Shown: positions 24,507 to 32,680 of the stretch, piece by piece
How positions within the stretch are numbered: the first letter of the stretch is position 1
Layout: every line of letters starts with the position of its first letter
Assembly (NCBI GenBank): GCA_964351365.1
Contig: CAYGNP010000010.1
Coordinates: 1-64,000, forward strand
DNA from: UBA1672 sp964351365
GTDB lineage: Bacteria > Pseudomonadota > Alphaproteobacteria > Micavibrionales > Micavibrionaceae
Direction: 5' to 3'
DNA: 64,000 nt
Notes under the pieces: model-generated
The model's database searches: none
What the model was told of the DNA's origin: nothing
Seen by the model: only the letters and a program-made list of their open reading frames with translations
Position numbers and translations under genes: made by a program

Positions 24507-25562
24507 ATGGATAAAGATAAGCTGCGTGGGGAAATTATGTTACGTCTGGACGGGCGAAGTGATTCTGCTGCGCGGTATGATGTGCAGGTGGATGATCGGG
24601 GCGGCGTCATTGTTGTCATTGAAGTTGATCCCGAACGTGGGCAGGCGCTTGAGGATTTGCGCCAGGATGTCGAGCGTGAGATTTCCGCGATGTCTGGCGT
24701 GTGCAAGGTTTCGGCGATTTTGACCGCAAAGAAAAAGACAAAAGTGGCTCGCGGGCGTGATCCGCACGGTATGGATAAAAATCCGCCTGTTCATGTTCCG
24801 GCGCGGCGCATAATTGCTGTGGCCTCGGGCAAAGGCGGGGTTGGAAAATCTACAGTTGCGGCAAATATTGCGGCGTGTCTGGCGGGGGTGCATGGGAAGA
24901 GCGTGGGGTTGCTGGATGCAGATATTTATGGCCCCTCGCAGCCGCTCATGATGGGGGATACGGCCTATAAACCCAGTTTAAATGCGGATAAGAAGCTTGT
25001 GCCTGCGATGCGCCATGGGGTGAAGATTATGTCGATCGGGTTTATTGCGGATACGGATAAGGCGCTGGTGTGGCGCGGGCCGATGGTGCAAACGGCGTTT
25101 TATCAGATGTTACGAGATGTTGATTGGGGAAGCGTGCAAGCGCCGCTCGATTATCTTATCATAGATTTACCGCCGGGGACGGGGGATGTGCAGCTGACGC
25201 TGGCGCAGAAGGTGCATGTGGATGGAGCGGTGATTGTTTCCACGCCGCAGGATATTGCGTTAATCGATGCGCGCAGGGCGGTGCAGATGTTTGAGAAAAC
25301 AGGTGTTAAGGTTCTTGGGCTTGTGGAAAATATGAGTACGCATATATGTTCGCATTGCGGGCATGAAGATCCGGTTTTTGGGCATGGCGGAGCGGAGCAT
25401 GAGGCGCGTGAGTTGGGTCTTGACTTCCTGGGGGCGTTGCCGCTTTCGCGTGATGTACGTGAGATGTCTGATGGGGGCACGCCGATTGTTTTGGGTGCGC
25501 CTGATAGTCTGGCCGCAAAAGCTTTTCAAGATATTGTCTCCAAGATTGTACGCGCTATCTGA
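24507..25562 (+). CDS. mrp: Mrp/ApbC iron-sulfur carrier ATPase
   Basis: 351 residues. An N-terminal MIP18/DUF59-like domain covers about 1-75, then the P-loop ATPase domain with deviant Walker A ASGKGGVGKST at 106-116. Cys281 and Cys284 in ICSHCGHED hold the bridging Fe-S cluster of the homodimer. These proteins carry Fe-S clusters to apoproteins. All marker motifs (YGPSQPLMMG, IIDLPPGTGD) are present. It sits divergently from hflK and convergent with folA, interrupting the usual thyA-folA-hflKC run. Confidence 0.93.
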   Translation: MDKDKLRGEIMLRLDGRSDSAARYDVQVDDRGGVIVVIEVDPERGQALEDLRQDVEREISAMSGVCKVSAILTAKKKTKVARGRDPHGMDKNPPVHVPARRIIAVASGKGGVGKSTVAANIAACLAGVHGKSVGLLDADIYGPSQPLMMGDTAYKPSLNADKKLVPAMRHGVKIMSIGFIADTDKALVWRGPMVQTAFYQMLRDVDWGSVQAPLDYLIIDLPPGTGDVQLTLAQKVHVDGAVIVSTPQDIALIDARRAVQMFEKTGVKVLGLVENMSTHICSHCGHEDPVFGHGGAEHEARELGLDFLGALPLSRDVREMSDGGTPIVLGAPDSLAAKAFQDIVSKIVRAI

Positions 25563-25567
25563 TGCGC

Positions 25568-26071
25568 TTAATCTGGGTGGCGATCCATCGTAATGAAGCT
25601 GTAGGGGGGGGTGTTTTTCATGAAATCGGATCGTTTCGTTTCTTTCCACATTTTTTTGTCTATTTCCGGGAAAAACGCGTCTCCGTCTATGTTTTCGTGT
25701 ATGTGTGTGAGGTGAATACGATCAGATAATGCGATTGTTTGTTCGTAGATTTGCGCGCCGCCAATAATGAAGATTTCATCTCTATTCAGGGTTTTTGCGT
25801 GGGCGATGGCGGCAGCGGGTGAGGTGAAAACGGGGACGTCAAATTCATTTTTATATCCCGATTGACTGATGATTATGTTATCTCTGCCGGGGAGTGGTTT
25901 GCCGAGATAGTTCAGGATGGATTCGAATGTTTTGCGGCCCATAATTACCGGATGACCCATTGTGAGGGTCTTGAACCGCTTCAAATCTTCGGGGATGTGC
26001 CAGGGCATTTGATTGTCTTTGCCGATGCATCTGTTCTGTGCCATGGCGACGATGAGGGAGGTTTTGGTCAT
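25568..26071 (-). CDS. folA: Dihydrofolate reductase
   Basis: 167 residues, normal length. It reduces dihydrofolate to tetrahydrofolate with NADPH. Motifs: SLIVAMAQNRCIGKDNQMPWHIPEDL (Met20-loop equivalent, catalytic acid Glu in PEDL), GHPVIMGRKTFES for cofactor binding, and FIIGGAQIYEQ. It starts four bases after the thyA stop on the same strand, so the two dTMP-cycle genes are coupled: ThyA produces the dihydrofolate that FolA regenerates. It converges with mrp, 5 bases apart. Confidence 0.95.
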   Translation of the reverse strand: MTKTSLIVAMAQNRCIGKDNQMPWHIPEDLKRFKTLTMGHPVIMGRKTFESILNYLGKPLPGRDNIIISQSGYKNEFDVPVFTSPAAAIAHAKTLNRDEIFIIGGAQIYEQTIALSDRIHLTHIHENIDGDAFFPEIDKKMWKETKRSDFMKNTPPYSFITMDRHPD

Positions 26072-26075
26072 GCCG

Positions 26076-26870
26076 TCAGACTGCTACTTTGCCCTTGATA
26101 TGGGGGTGGGATTCGTAGCCGACCAATTCAAAATCTTCATATTTGAAATCGAAGATGTTCCTAACATGCGGATTAAGGTGCATTTCCGGTTTTTTGAAGG
26201 GCGTGCGCGAGAGCTGGAGCTCGGCCTGTTCGATGTGGTTTGAGTAAAGATGCGCATCGCCAAGGGTATGGATAAATTCGCCGGGTTTGAGGCCGGTGAC
26301 TTGCGCAACCATCATGGTTAGCAGGGCGTAAGAGGCGATATTGAAGGGCACGCCCAGGAAGATGTCGGCTGAGCGTTGATAGAGCTGGCAGGAGAGCTTG
26401 CCGTCTGCCACGTAAAACTGGAAGAAGCAATGGCAGGGCGGGAGCGCCATTTTGCCGATTTCACCGACATTCCAGGAGCAAACAATCATGCGCCGGTCAT
26501 CGGGATTGGTTTTTATGCGTTCGATCACGTTTGATATCTGGTCAATTTTATGGCCGTCTGCGGCCGGCCAGCTGCGCCACTGCGCGCCGTAAACGGGGCC
26601 GAGATTGCCGTTTTCATCAGCCCATTCGTCCCATATGCGTACGCCGTTTTCACTCAAGTACTTGATGTTTGTATCCCCGCTCAGGAACCATAATAGCTCG
26701 TGAATGATGGATTTCAGGTGGCATTTTTTGGTGGTGACGAGCGGGAAGCCCTCGCTGAGGTCAAAGCGCATCTGATGGCCGAATACCGAGCGCGTGCCCG
26801 TTCCGGTGCGGTCTTCTTTGATAGCGCCGTTTTCAAGAACGTGGCGCATGAGATCGAGATATTGTTTCAT
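26076..26870 (-). CDS. thyA: Thymidylate synthase (ThyA)
   Basis: 264 residues, identical in length to E. coli ThyA. It methylates dUMP to dTMP using methylenetetrahydrofolate. The catalytic Cys is in LPPCHCFFQFYV. Other landmarks are RTGTGTRSVFGHQMRFDLSEGFPL at the N-terminus and YQRSADIFLGVPFNIASYALL in the dUMP-binding part. It lies directly upstream of folA. Confidence 0.96.
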   Translation of the reverse strand: MKQYLDLMRHVLENGAIKEDRTGTGTRSVFGHQMRFDLSEGFPLVTTKKCHLKSIIHELLWFLSGDTNIKYLSENGVRIWDEWADENGNLGPVYGAQWRSWPAADGHKIDQISNVIERIKTNPDDRRMIVCSWNVGEIGKMALPPCHCFFQFYVADGKLSCQLYQRSADIFLGVPFNIASYALLTMMVAQVTGLKPGEFIHTLGDAHLYSNHIEQAELQLSRTPFKKPEMHLNPHVRNIFDFKYEDFELVGYESHPHIKGKVAV

Positions 26871-26912
26871 ATTGTGCAGTATGGGGGATTCGCGAGAATT
26901 TAGAAGTTTTTT

Positions 26913-26942
26913 TTGACTTAAAATTCAATTTACCCCTATAAT
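26913..26942 (+). promoter_or_regulatory. Sigma70-type promoter of the DUF1194 gene
   Basis: TTGACT (26913-26918) and TATAAT (26937-26942) with 18 bases between them, 30 bases before the ATG of the plus-strand gene at 26972. Close to the vegetative consensus. Confidence 0.65.
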
Positions 26943-26971
26943 ATTGACATATAAACAATTAAGGGTGGAAA

Positions 26972-27904
26972 ATGGCTAATCTCAGTGATTTAACGCGGCA
27001 GTGGGGCGAAGGTGAAGGGGTTGATCAAGTTGCTCAGAATGCTGGTCAGGGGCCAGTTTCATTAGTTTTGGCTGTGGATGTGAGCGCGTCTATATCCGAT
27101 GCGGATTACAATATTCAGCGGGAAGGGACTGGAATAGCCCTTCGTAATATTTCTCATGAGCTTGTTGCGATGGCAGAGCGCGGTACGCCGGCAGTTATAA
27201 CATACATCGAATTTTCTGAGACAGCCGCGATAAGAATTGAGCCGCGCCTTTTGCGGAGTGCCGCAGATGTGGAGCAGTTGGCGCAAGAGATTGAGCGTAT
27301 GGAAAGAGCAGATCTTGGAAAAACAACGTTTACGTCCGATGCTATGGCGGTTGGGACGGACGTGCATAGACGCGTTGGTGAACAGTACGGGCATTTATCG
27401 CGCAAAGTCACAGATATTAGCGCGGATGGATTTGGTACACAGCTCAGCCGTAATAGTGTGGACCCTGTAAACCCAGAAGAGGTGGCAGAATTTGCAAGAG
27501 TATTGGGGCAGCGTGATATTGCGCTTGCTGAAGGCATTGAAATTAATGGAATTGTGATGCCCTCGTATAGTGGTGATATCGGACGGGCCTTAGTTGCAAA
27601 AGACTCAATGGTGCTTGAGATGTTGCGGGGTGATGATCATATCGATGATGCAGAGTTGGAGCGTTTGATCAGAGAGAGGCCGGAGCTATTCACAGGGGCT
27701 GGGTCATCTGTTGCAGTTAATGAGGAATATTACAGAAAAAATGTTGTCACAGGTTTTACTGTTCGCGCGCCAAATGCGGAGGCGTATGGGGAAACATTGG
27801 AAATGAAATTACAGCGGGAGCTGTTGATCGGTCAGGATTATGTGCCGGAAAATGGTGGCTTCGTTCCAGGCGCAGCGCCGAGGGTTTCTGCGAGTCCGAC
27901 ATAA
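26972..27904 (+). CDS. DUF1194 / von Willebrand A-like protein, no signal peptide
   Basis: 310 residues. SLVLAVDVSASISDADYNIQREG at about 30-52 matches the DUF1194 opening and carries the MIDAS DxSxS metal site (Asp36, Ser38, Ser40). It continues with AVITYIEFSETAAIRIEP and ISADGFG, a degenerate form of the later VWA motif. DUF1194 proteins are typical of alphaproteobacteria, usually secreted; this one lacks a signal peptide and has an N-terminal about 28-residue extension and a C-terminal tail of about 60 residues (ENGGFVPGAAPRVSASPT). Function unknown. A good promoter precedes it. Confidence 0.75.
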   Translation: MANLSDLTRQWGEGEGVDQVAQNAGQGPVSLVLAVDVSASISDADYNIQREGTGIALRNISHELVAMAERGTPAVITYIEFSETAAIRIEPRLLRSAADVEQLAQEIERMERADLGKTTFTSDAMAVGTDVHRRVGEQYGHLSRKVTDISADGFGTQLSRNSVDPVNPEEVAEFARVLGQRDIALAEGIEINGIVMPSYSGDIGRALVAKDSMVLEMLRGDDHIDDAELERLIRERPELFTGAGSSVAVNEEYYRKNVVTGFTVRAPNAEAYGETLEMKLQRELLIGQDYVPENGGFVPGAAPRVSASPT

Positions 27905-27907
27905 TCT

Positions 27908-27936
27908 TTGGACATTTAGGCTTTTTCCTATATAAT
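27908..27936 (+). promoter_or_regulatory. ssrA promoter
   Basis: TTGGAC (27908-27913) and a perfect TATAAT (27931-27936) with the ideal 17-base spacer, starting four bases after the stop of the preceding gene and about 23 bases before the tmRNA acceptor piece. Confidence 0.75.
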
Positions 27937-27958
27937 AATATATGCTGGCTTGCCAGAT

Positions 27959-28275
27959 ATGACACTAAACGTTGGTGCGGAATAGACGTTGCGGACCCGG
28001 GGGCGGTACCCGGCGGCTCCACCATTTTAAGCTTATAAGGCTTAACAGTATGGGGCCGAAATAGGATCGACGCGCGCAATAAAGGTATTTTTACGGTGTT
28101 CGGCATTGTATCCGCCGTTATCGGGCTAAATTTGTAAATGCAAACGATAACTTTGCGTTCGTAGCAGCCAACGACAACTCTGTTGTTGAAGGTCAAGGTC
28201 GCATTGCTGCCTAATTGGGTAGTAGCGACGCTACATTAGAATCCCTGGCTGATTAACGTCCGCTGGGTGGGGTGT
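27959..28275 (+). ncRNA. ssrA: tmRNA, permuted two-piece form
   Basis: Rescues stalled ribosomes by trans-translation. The gene is circularly permuted as in alphaproteobacteria. The acceptor piece comes first (about 27959-28024), with T-arm text CCGGGGGCGGTACCCGG and 3' end GGCTCCACCA. The coding piece starts at 28052 with GGGGCCGAAATAGGATCGAC. The acceptor arms pair: GGGGCC with GGCTCC, one G-T wobble. The tag frame runs from the resume GCA at 28140 to TAA at 28212-28214. It encodes 24 residues, ANDNFAFVA then ANDNSVVEGQGRIAA, longer than the usual alphaproteobacterial ANDNFAEEFAVAA and with the ANDN element twice. The 3' boundary of the coding piece is approximate. Confidence 0.92.
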
Positions 28276-28312
28276 GCCTGCTACCTCGCAACAGAAGTGC
28301 AGGCATTTTTTT
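28275..28312 (+). terminator. ssrA terminator
   Basis: TGCCTGC (28275-28281) pairs with GCAGGCA (28299-28305), followed by seven Ts. It closes the tmRNA transcript ahead of the pirin gene. Confidence 0.85.
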
Positions 28313-28345
28313 GTCCTTATTTTGTCTGTATCAGGAGGCTTTTCC

Positions 28346-29281
28346 ATGAGCTATATGACCGGCGCGCAAGCGGATGTGGAATTGAATTGTCCCGATGAGG
28401 TGGAGATGGTCATCATCCCGCGCACGGGGGATATCGGGAATTTTGAGGTGCGGCGCGCTCTGCCGTTTCGCAATAAGCGCATGGTGGGGCCTTTTATTTT
28501 CTGGGATCAGATGGGGCCGGGGGAGTTTATTACGGGGCAGGGCGTGGATGTGCGCCCGCATCCGCATATCGGGCTGTCTACGGTGACATATTTGTTTGAT
28601 GGATCAATGGATCATCGCGATTCGCTTGGGAATGATTTGCGAATCAAGCCGGGGGATGTGAATCTTATGAGCGCGGGCGCGGGGATTGTGCATTCGGAGC
28701 GCACGGGGCAGGATGTACGGCAGAGCCCTTCAACGCTGTTCGGGATCCAGAGCTGGATCGCGCAGCCCAAAGATAAAGAGGGCGGAGAGGCTGCATTTTT
28801 GCATATGCCGGGTGCGGATTTGCCTGTGTTTGATGATAGGGGCGTTAGGGGCCGCGTGATTTTGGGGGAATATCAGGGATTGAAATCACCCGCTAAGACG
28901 CAGTGGGAGACGATGTATGTGGAGATGTTCCTAAATAGCGACAAAGTTGCTGAAATTCCAAAAACAGCAGAAGAGCGTGCGATTTACGTTGTGAAGGGCC
29001 GTATTGAGATTGGCGGTACAGTTTATGAGCCGCAACAGATGATGGTGTTGTGTCCGGGGCAGGATGTGCATATTAAGGCGCTCGATGAGGTTCATTTGAT
29101 GGTGCTTGGCGGGGCCGCGATGGACGGGCCGCGATATATATGGTGGAATTTTGTCTCTTCGGATGTGGAGCAGATCAAGCACGCCGCGGCGCAATGGAAA
29201 GCGGGGGGCTTTGCCAAAGTGCCGGGGGATGAGAAGGAGTTTATTCCGCTGCCCGATATGCCGTTCCCGAAGAAGGCTTAG
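28346..29281 (+). CDS. Pirin family protein
   Basis: 311 residues, bicupin fold. The N-terminal cupin carries the metal ligands His72 and His74 (RPHPHIGL) and His116, Glu118 (IVHSE), matching the iron site of pirins. Some pirins have quercetinase activity and others act as regulators, so the role here is open. The start at 28346 has a perfect AGGAGG seven bases upstream; an in-frame ATG upstream at 28274 lies within the tmRNA and is rejected. The 3' end overlaps the convergent ABC exporter gene by 41 bases. Confidence 0.9.
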   Translation: MSYMTGAQADVELNCPDEVEMVIIPRTGDIGNFEVRRALPFRNKRMVGPFIFWDQMGPGEFITGQGVDVRPHPHIGLSTVTYLFDGSMDHRDSLGNDLRIKPGDVNLMSAGAGIVHSERTGQDVRQSPSTLFGIQSWIAQPKDKEGGEAAFLHMPGADLPVFDDRGVRGRVILGEYQGLKSPAKTQWETMYVEMFLNSDKVAEIPKTAEERAIYVVKGRIEIGGTVYEPQQMMVLCPGQDVHIKALDEVHLMVLGGAAMDGPRYIWWNFVSSDVEQIKHAAAQWKAGGFAKVPGDEKEFIPLPDMPFPKKA

Positions 29282-31124
29282 CGTCTTCCTTCAAAAATCC
29301 GCCGGATTGCATTTTCCAGAGCTTGGCGTAGTGTCCACCCGCATCGATGAGGTCATCGTGCGTTCCGTCTTCTATGATTTTGCCTTCGCTCATGACGATG
29401 ATGCGGTCCATCTGGCGCAGGGTTGAGAGGCGGTGCGCCACGGCAATCACGGTTTTTCCGTCCATTATGCTTTCCAGTGCGGTCTGGATGGCGTGTTCGC
29501 TCTCGCTGTCGAGGGCGGAGGTGGCTTCGTCCAGGATCAGGATTGGCGCGTCTTTCAGGATTGCGCGGGCTATGCCGATGCGCTGTTTCTGGCCGCCGGA
29601 GAGTTTGACACCGCGTTCGCCGACGTGGGCTTTGAAGGCTTTGCGCCCTTTATTATCTTCCAGATCAAGGATGAAATCATGGGCGCTGGCGCGACGGGCT
29701 GCGTGAATTATATCTTCCATGGTTGCCTCAAGTTTGCCGTAGCGGATGTTATCCATAACGGAGCAATGGAAGAGGTAGCTTTCCTGTGTTACGATCGTGA
29801 TGTTTTCGCGCAGTGAATCCTGTGTGATATGCGCGATATTCTGGCCGTTAATGAGGATTTCTCCCCCGCGCAGATCATGGGCGCGCACCAGCAGATTCGT
29901 GATGGTTGATTTTCCTGCGCCGCTGGTGCCGACAAGGCCAAGTTTTTGCCCCGGCGGAATGCTCAGGTTGAAATTTTTGATTACGGGCCGGTCATTGGTG
30001 CCGTAATCGAAGGTCACGTTGCGGAAGATGATTTCTGCGCCGTCGTTGCCGATTTTAAGGTCTGGTGCGCCGGGTTGATCCGTGACGTCATGCTTGCGCG
30101 TGAGGATATCGATGCCCTCTTGCACGCGGCCAAGGTTTTCAAAGATGCTTGAGACTTCGCGCATGATCCAGCCGGACTGAAAGGTCGCCTGAAAAGCCAT
30201 GGGCAGAGCCATTGCGATTGCGGCCACGCCGATCTGTCCTTGCGTCTGTATGAGCCAGTAGCCGACTGCGCCTGTGGCGGCAAGCAGTGCGGTATTGAGG
30301 ATATCAATCACAAGGCTCATGACCCAAATTGTGGCCGTGACGTCACGGAAGGTTTCACTGTGGCGATCCAAGAAGCTGACGATGCGCTTATCTTCGTGGT
30401 CTGTACGTGCAAAATATTTTGTCGGCAGCGCGTTGGTGAATGTATCAACGATCTGGCCTGTAAGAGCGCTCATTTGTTCTGAATGGACGAAAGAGCGTGC
30501 TTGTACGCGGGGCACAAAGTAAAATAATGTCGCGGTATAAAGGCAGAGCCAAATTCCAAGGGGGGCGGCTAGCCAAATATTCGCGCTGGCCAGAAACCAG
30601 AGATTTGTAAAGGTGAAGACGGCAGCAAAGAGCAGCACGCCGATGGTTGATCTGACGGCATCACGAAGTGAGGGGGCGGATTGCAGGAGCTTGTTGGCGA
30701 TTCGTCCGGCAAAGTCATTCTGGAAGAAGGCCAGAGATTGGCGCGCGGTGTACCAGTAAAGCTGACGGCGCACAAGGTTTCCGACATAGGGTATATATAT
30801 CAGGTGGTAGAAGCCTTCGGATAATGTCCCGGTGACAAAGCGCAGGAGCAACAGGGCTGCGCCAAGGGTTATCATGGCGGCGCTGTAGCTTGTCTGTTCG
30901 ACAAGTTCGCCAACATACCAGAACATCACAGAAATCAGGATAGCGAAGCTGGCTTCGACGATGGCTATGCCAAAGATCAGGAATTTGATCTGGCGGATAA
31001 AAAACCAAATGAACCGCAAAAGGCCTGTGGGCATGTTATCCATGCCGCTAGCGGGGAGTTGATCAATGTCTAGGCGCAGGGCGCTGTTCCATTTCTGGAT
31101 TTTGTTTTTAATGTATTTACGCAT
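29241..31124 (-). CDS. ABC exporter, fused permease-ATPase (half transporter)
   Basis: 627 residues. A transmembrane domain with about six helices lies at about 40-310, followed by the ATPase domain at about 355-590. Walker A is GTSGAGKST, the signature LSGGQKQRIGIARAI, Walker B ILILDEATSALDSES and the H-loop VIAVAHRL. It is of the MsbA/multidrug or peptide exporter type and acts as a dimer in the inner membrane; the substrate is not evident. Start 31124 (MRKYIKNKIQ) has AAGGAA upstream. The C-terminus (GTAYRAAE) lies in the 41-base overlap with pirin. Confidence 0.9.
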   Translation of the reverse strand: MRKYIKNKIQKWNSALRLDIDQLPASGMDNMPTGLLRFIWFFIRQIKFLIFGIAIVEASFAILISVMFWYVGELVEQTSYSAAMITLGAALLLLRFVTGTLSEGFYHLIYIPYVGNLVRRQLYWYTARQSLAFFQNDFAGRIANKLLQSAPSLRDAVRSTIGVLLFAAVFTFTNLWFLASANIWLAAPLGIWLCLYTATLFYFVPRVQARSFVHSEQMSALTGQIVDTFTNALPTKYFARTDHEDKRIVSFLDRHSETFRDVTATIWVMSLVIDILNTALLAATGAVGYWLIQTQGQIGVAAIAMALPMAFQATFQSGWIMREVSSIFENLGRVQEGIDILTRKHDVTDQPGAPDLKIGNDGAEIIFRNVTFDYGTNDRPVIKNFNLSIPPGQKLGLVGTSGAGKSTITNLLVRAHDLRGGEILINGQNIAHITQDSLRENITIVTQESYLFHCSVMDNIRYGKLEATMEDIIHAARRASAHDFILDLEDNKGRKAFKAHVGERGVKLSGGQKQRIGIARAILKDAPILILDEATSALDSESEHAIQTALESIMDGKTVIAVAHRLSTLRQMDRIIVMSEGKIIEDGTHDDLIDAGGHYAKLWKMQSGGFLKEDAKPSSGTAYRAAE

Positions 31125-31182
31125 GATGCGTTCCTTCTTTTTTTTCAAAAGAAGACGGACTGATCTTGTTTTTTAGCGGGAT

Positions 31183-31209
31183 CTGTCAGCCTTCGAAATT
31201 AGCTGACAG
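31183..31209 (-). repeat. Perfect 8-bp inverted repeat
   Basis: CTGTCAGC (31183-31190) and GCTGACAG (31202-31209) flank an 11-base spacer in the gap upstream of the ABC exporter. On the minus strand it follows the small possible open frame at 31217-31363, and TAAAAAAC follows about ten bases later, so it may act as a weak terminator. Confidence 0.5.
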
Positions 31210-31216
31210 GGCGGGG

Positions 31217-31363
31217 TTAGCGTCTGGGCAGCTTTTGGCTTGGGTGTTTGTTTTCGACGGTAATCCGGATTGCTTTCGGGGATTTTGGCGCGAGACAAAA
31301 CACATCAAAAAACGCGGATTTGAGAGAGGTCAAAACGGTTATTATTTGTGTACGGGTCATCAT
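31217..31363 (-). CDS. Possible small protein, 48 aa
   Basis: A 48-codon frame starting MMTRTQIITVLTSLKSAF and ending HPSQKLPRR, with GGAG five bases before the ATG. It is the only content of the 317-base gap between the ABC exporter and the membrane-protein gene apart from the inverted repeat at 31183-31209. No family is recognised; it could be a chance frame. Confidence 0.3.
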   Translation of the reverse strand: MMTRTQIITVLTSLKSAFFDVFCLAPKSPKAIRITVENKHPSQKLPRR

Positions 31364-31441
31364 TTATGCTCCAAAATACATTTACCCTTCCATTAAAACC
31401 GCAAATGGGGCATTTTTGCAAGGAAATTATGAGAATATACC

Positions 31442-32089
31442 ATGGAAATTATTATCTTGCCTGTTCTTCTATATGTTTTATGTGCCATGAGTGCTATGGG
31501 TTTTATTGTGGCGGCATATCACTGGTTCTGGCTGGTCTGGAGGGGTAAATCTGAGGTTATTCCGGGTTTTTCAAGCTATGTTTGGCAGGGACAGGCCTAT
31601 GGGTTTGTTTTTGCCATGATTGTCTCTATTTTTGCCGGATTTTACGATTATCTGGCGGCGGGAGAGGCATTCAATATTATCGGCGAGGTGGCAGTTTTGG
31701 CGCTGGCTCTGGGGTTTGCTTGGCGCAGGACAGGTGAAATGTTTGGTTTTGGGATGCTGTGCCTTTTGGGGTGGGGGCTTACGGTTGCCTTTGGCGGGTT
31801 GGTGTGGCTGGTTTTGAAAGCAATCAGTGTGATGAATAGTCAGGATTTTGTCGTTTCTGTTGTATTTTTAAGCGGGCTTGTGTGGAGTATTCCGATTCTG
31901 TTTTTGTATGGAAAAATTCTTACCGATGCACGGGTGCGTCCCGCTTTAGGGGGGCAGAAATTCTATATGTTTTTATGGCCTGTATTGCTTGCTTATCTCG
32001 TTTTGCTGGTTCCGTTGATGGTGCAGCAGAGCGTGAATTCACCAGAGTGGCGGGAATATAAGTATGTGAAGCCTTTGCGCAGAGCGTAG
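31442..32089 (+). CDS. Hypothetical membrane protein, 215 aa
   Basis: 215 residues with about six hydrophobic helices: about 4-26, 51-68, 78-92, 102-125, 136-157 and 172-192. The sequence is rich in Gly, Leu and Val. Loops are short and there are no recognisable catalytic motifs. The family is not recognised. It is a plus-strand gene 73 bases before sspB and may share its transcript. Confidence 0.6.
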   Translation: MEIIILPVLLYVLCAMSAMGFIVAAYHWFWLVWRGKSEVIPGFSSYVWQGQAYGFVFAMIVSIFAGFYDYLAAGEAFNIIGEVAVLALALGFAWRRTGEMFGFGMLCLLGWGLTVAFGGLVWLVLKAISVMNSQDFVVSVVFLSGLVWSIPILFLYGKILTDARVRPALGGQKFYMFLWPVLLAYLVLLVPLMVQQSVNSPEWREYKYVKPLRRA

Positions 32090-32161
32090 TTGATGTATAA
32101 ATTTGTAAAATAATCATAACGCCTCTTGATTTACCCCCGTATTATTTGCGACATATAGGGT

Positions 32162-32680
32162 ATGACGGATGAAGACGATTATTTAAGATATGATAAGATG
32201 GTTGAAATGGCTTTGCGCGGTGTTGTGCGTCAGGCCGTCAGTGAAGTCATCGAGAATTTTAATGATACGGGCGGGATGCCGGGGGATCATCATTTCTATA
32301 TTACTTTTTTGACAGATTACCCGGGGGTGAAAATTCCGGATTACCTCAAGGAGCGTTATCCGGGCGAGATGACGATTGTGTTGCAATATCAGTTTTCAGA
32401 TTTGAAGGTAGATGCGGAGCGTTTGCAAGTCACACTCTCGTTTAACAATGTACCGGAAAAACTTGTTGTACCGCTCAATGCGATTAGTATTTTTGCCGAT
32501 CCATCTGTTAATTTTGCCCTGCAGTTTCAGCCTTTGGGTGAAGCGATGGCGGAAGAGGATTTGATCTTGCAGGAAATGCCGGACGGGGATGATGACCCGG
32601 ATGGGCCAGATGGGTCTGGCGGTGGCGGCAGTGAGAAGACCGGCGAAGTGATTTCGCTTGATAAATTCCGTAAAAAATAA
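32162..32680 (+). CDS. sspB: ClpXP adaptor SspB, alpha-proteobacterial type
   Basis: 172 residues. SspB-alpha tethers ssrA-tagged proteins to ClpXP for degradation. The fold region covers about 1-125 (YDKMVEMALRGVVRQAVSEV, FYITFLTDYPGVKIPDYLKERYPGEMTIVLQ, VPLNAISIFADPSVNFALQF). An acidic Gly-rich linker (about 143-158) follows, and the C-terminal ClpX-binding tail is GEVISLDKFRKK. All parts are present. It is near ssrA, which encodes an unusual tag, so the tag-recognition surface is of interest. The stop overlaps the start of the next gene by one base. Confidence 0.9.
   Translation: MTDEDDYLRYDKMVEMALRGVVRQAVSEVIENFNDTGGMPGDHHFYITFLTDYPGVKIPDYLKERYPGEMTIVLQYQFSDLKVDAERLQVTLSFNNVPEKLVVPLNAISIFADPSVNFALQFQPLGEAMAEEDLILQEMPDGDDDPDGPDGSGGGGSEKTGEVISLDKFRKK

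Noticed and set aside
28274..28345. Upstream start for pirin
   Set aside because: It lies inside the tmRNA terminator, while the ATG at 28346 has a perfect AGGAGG.
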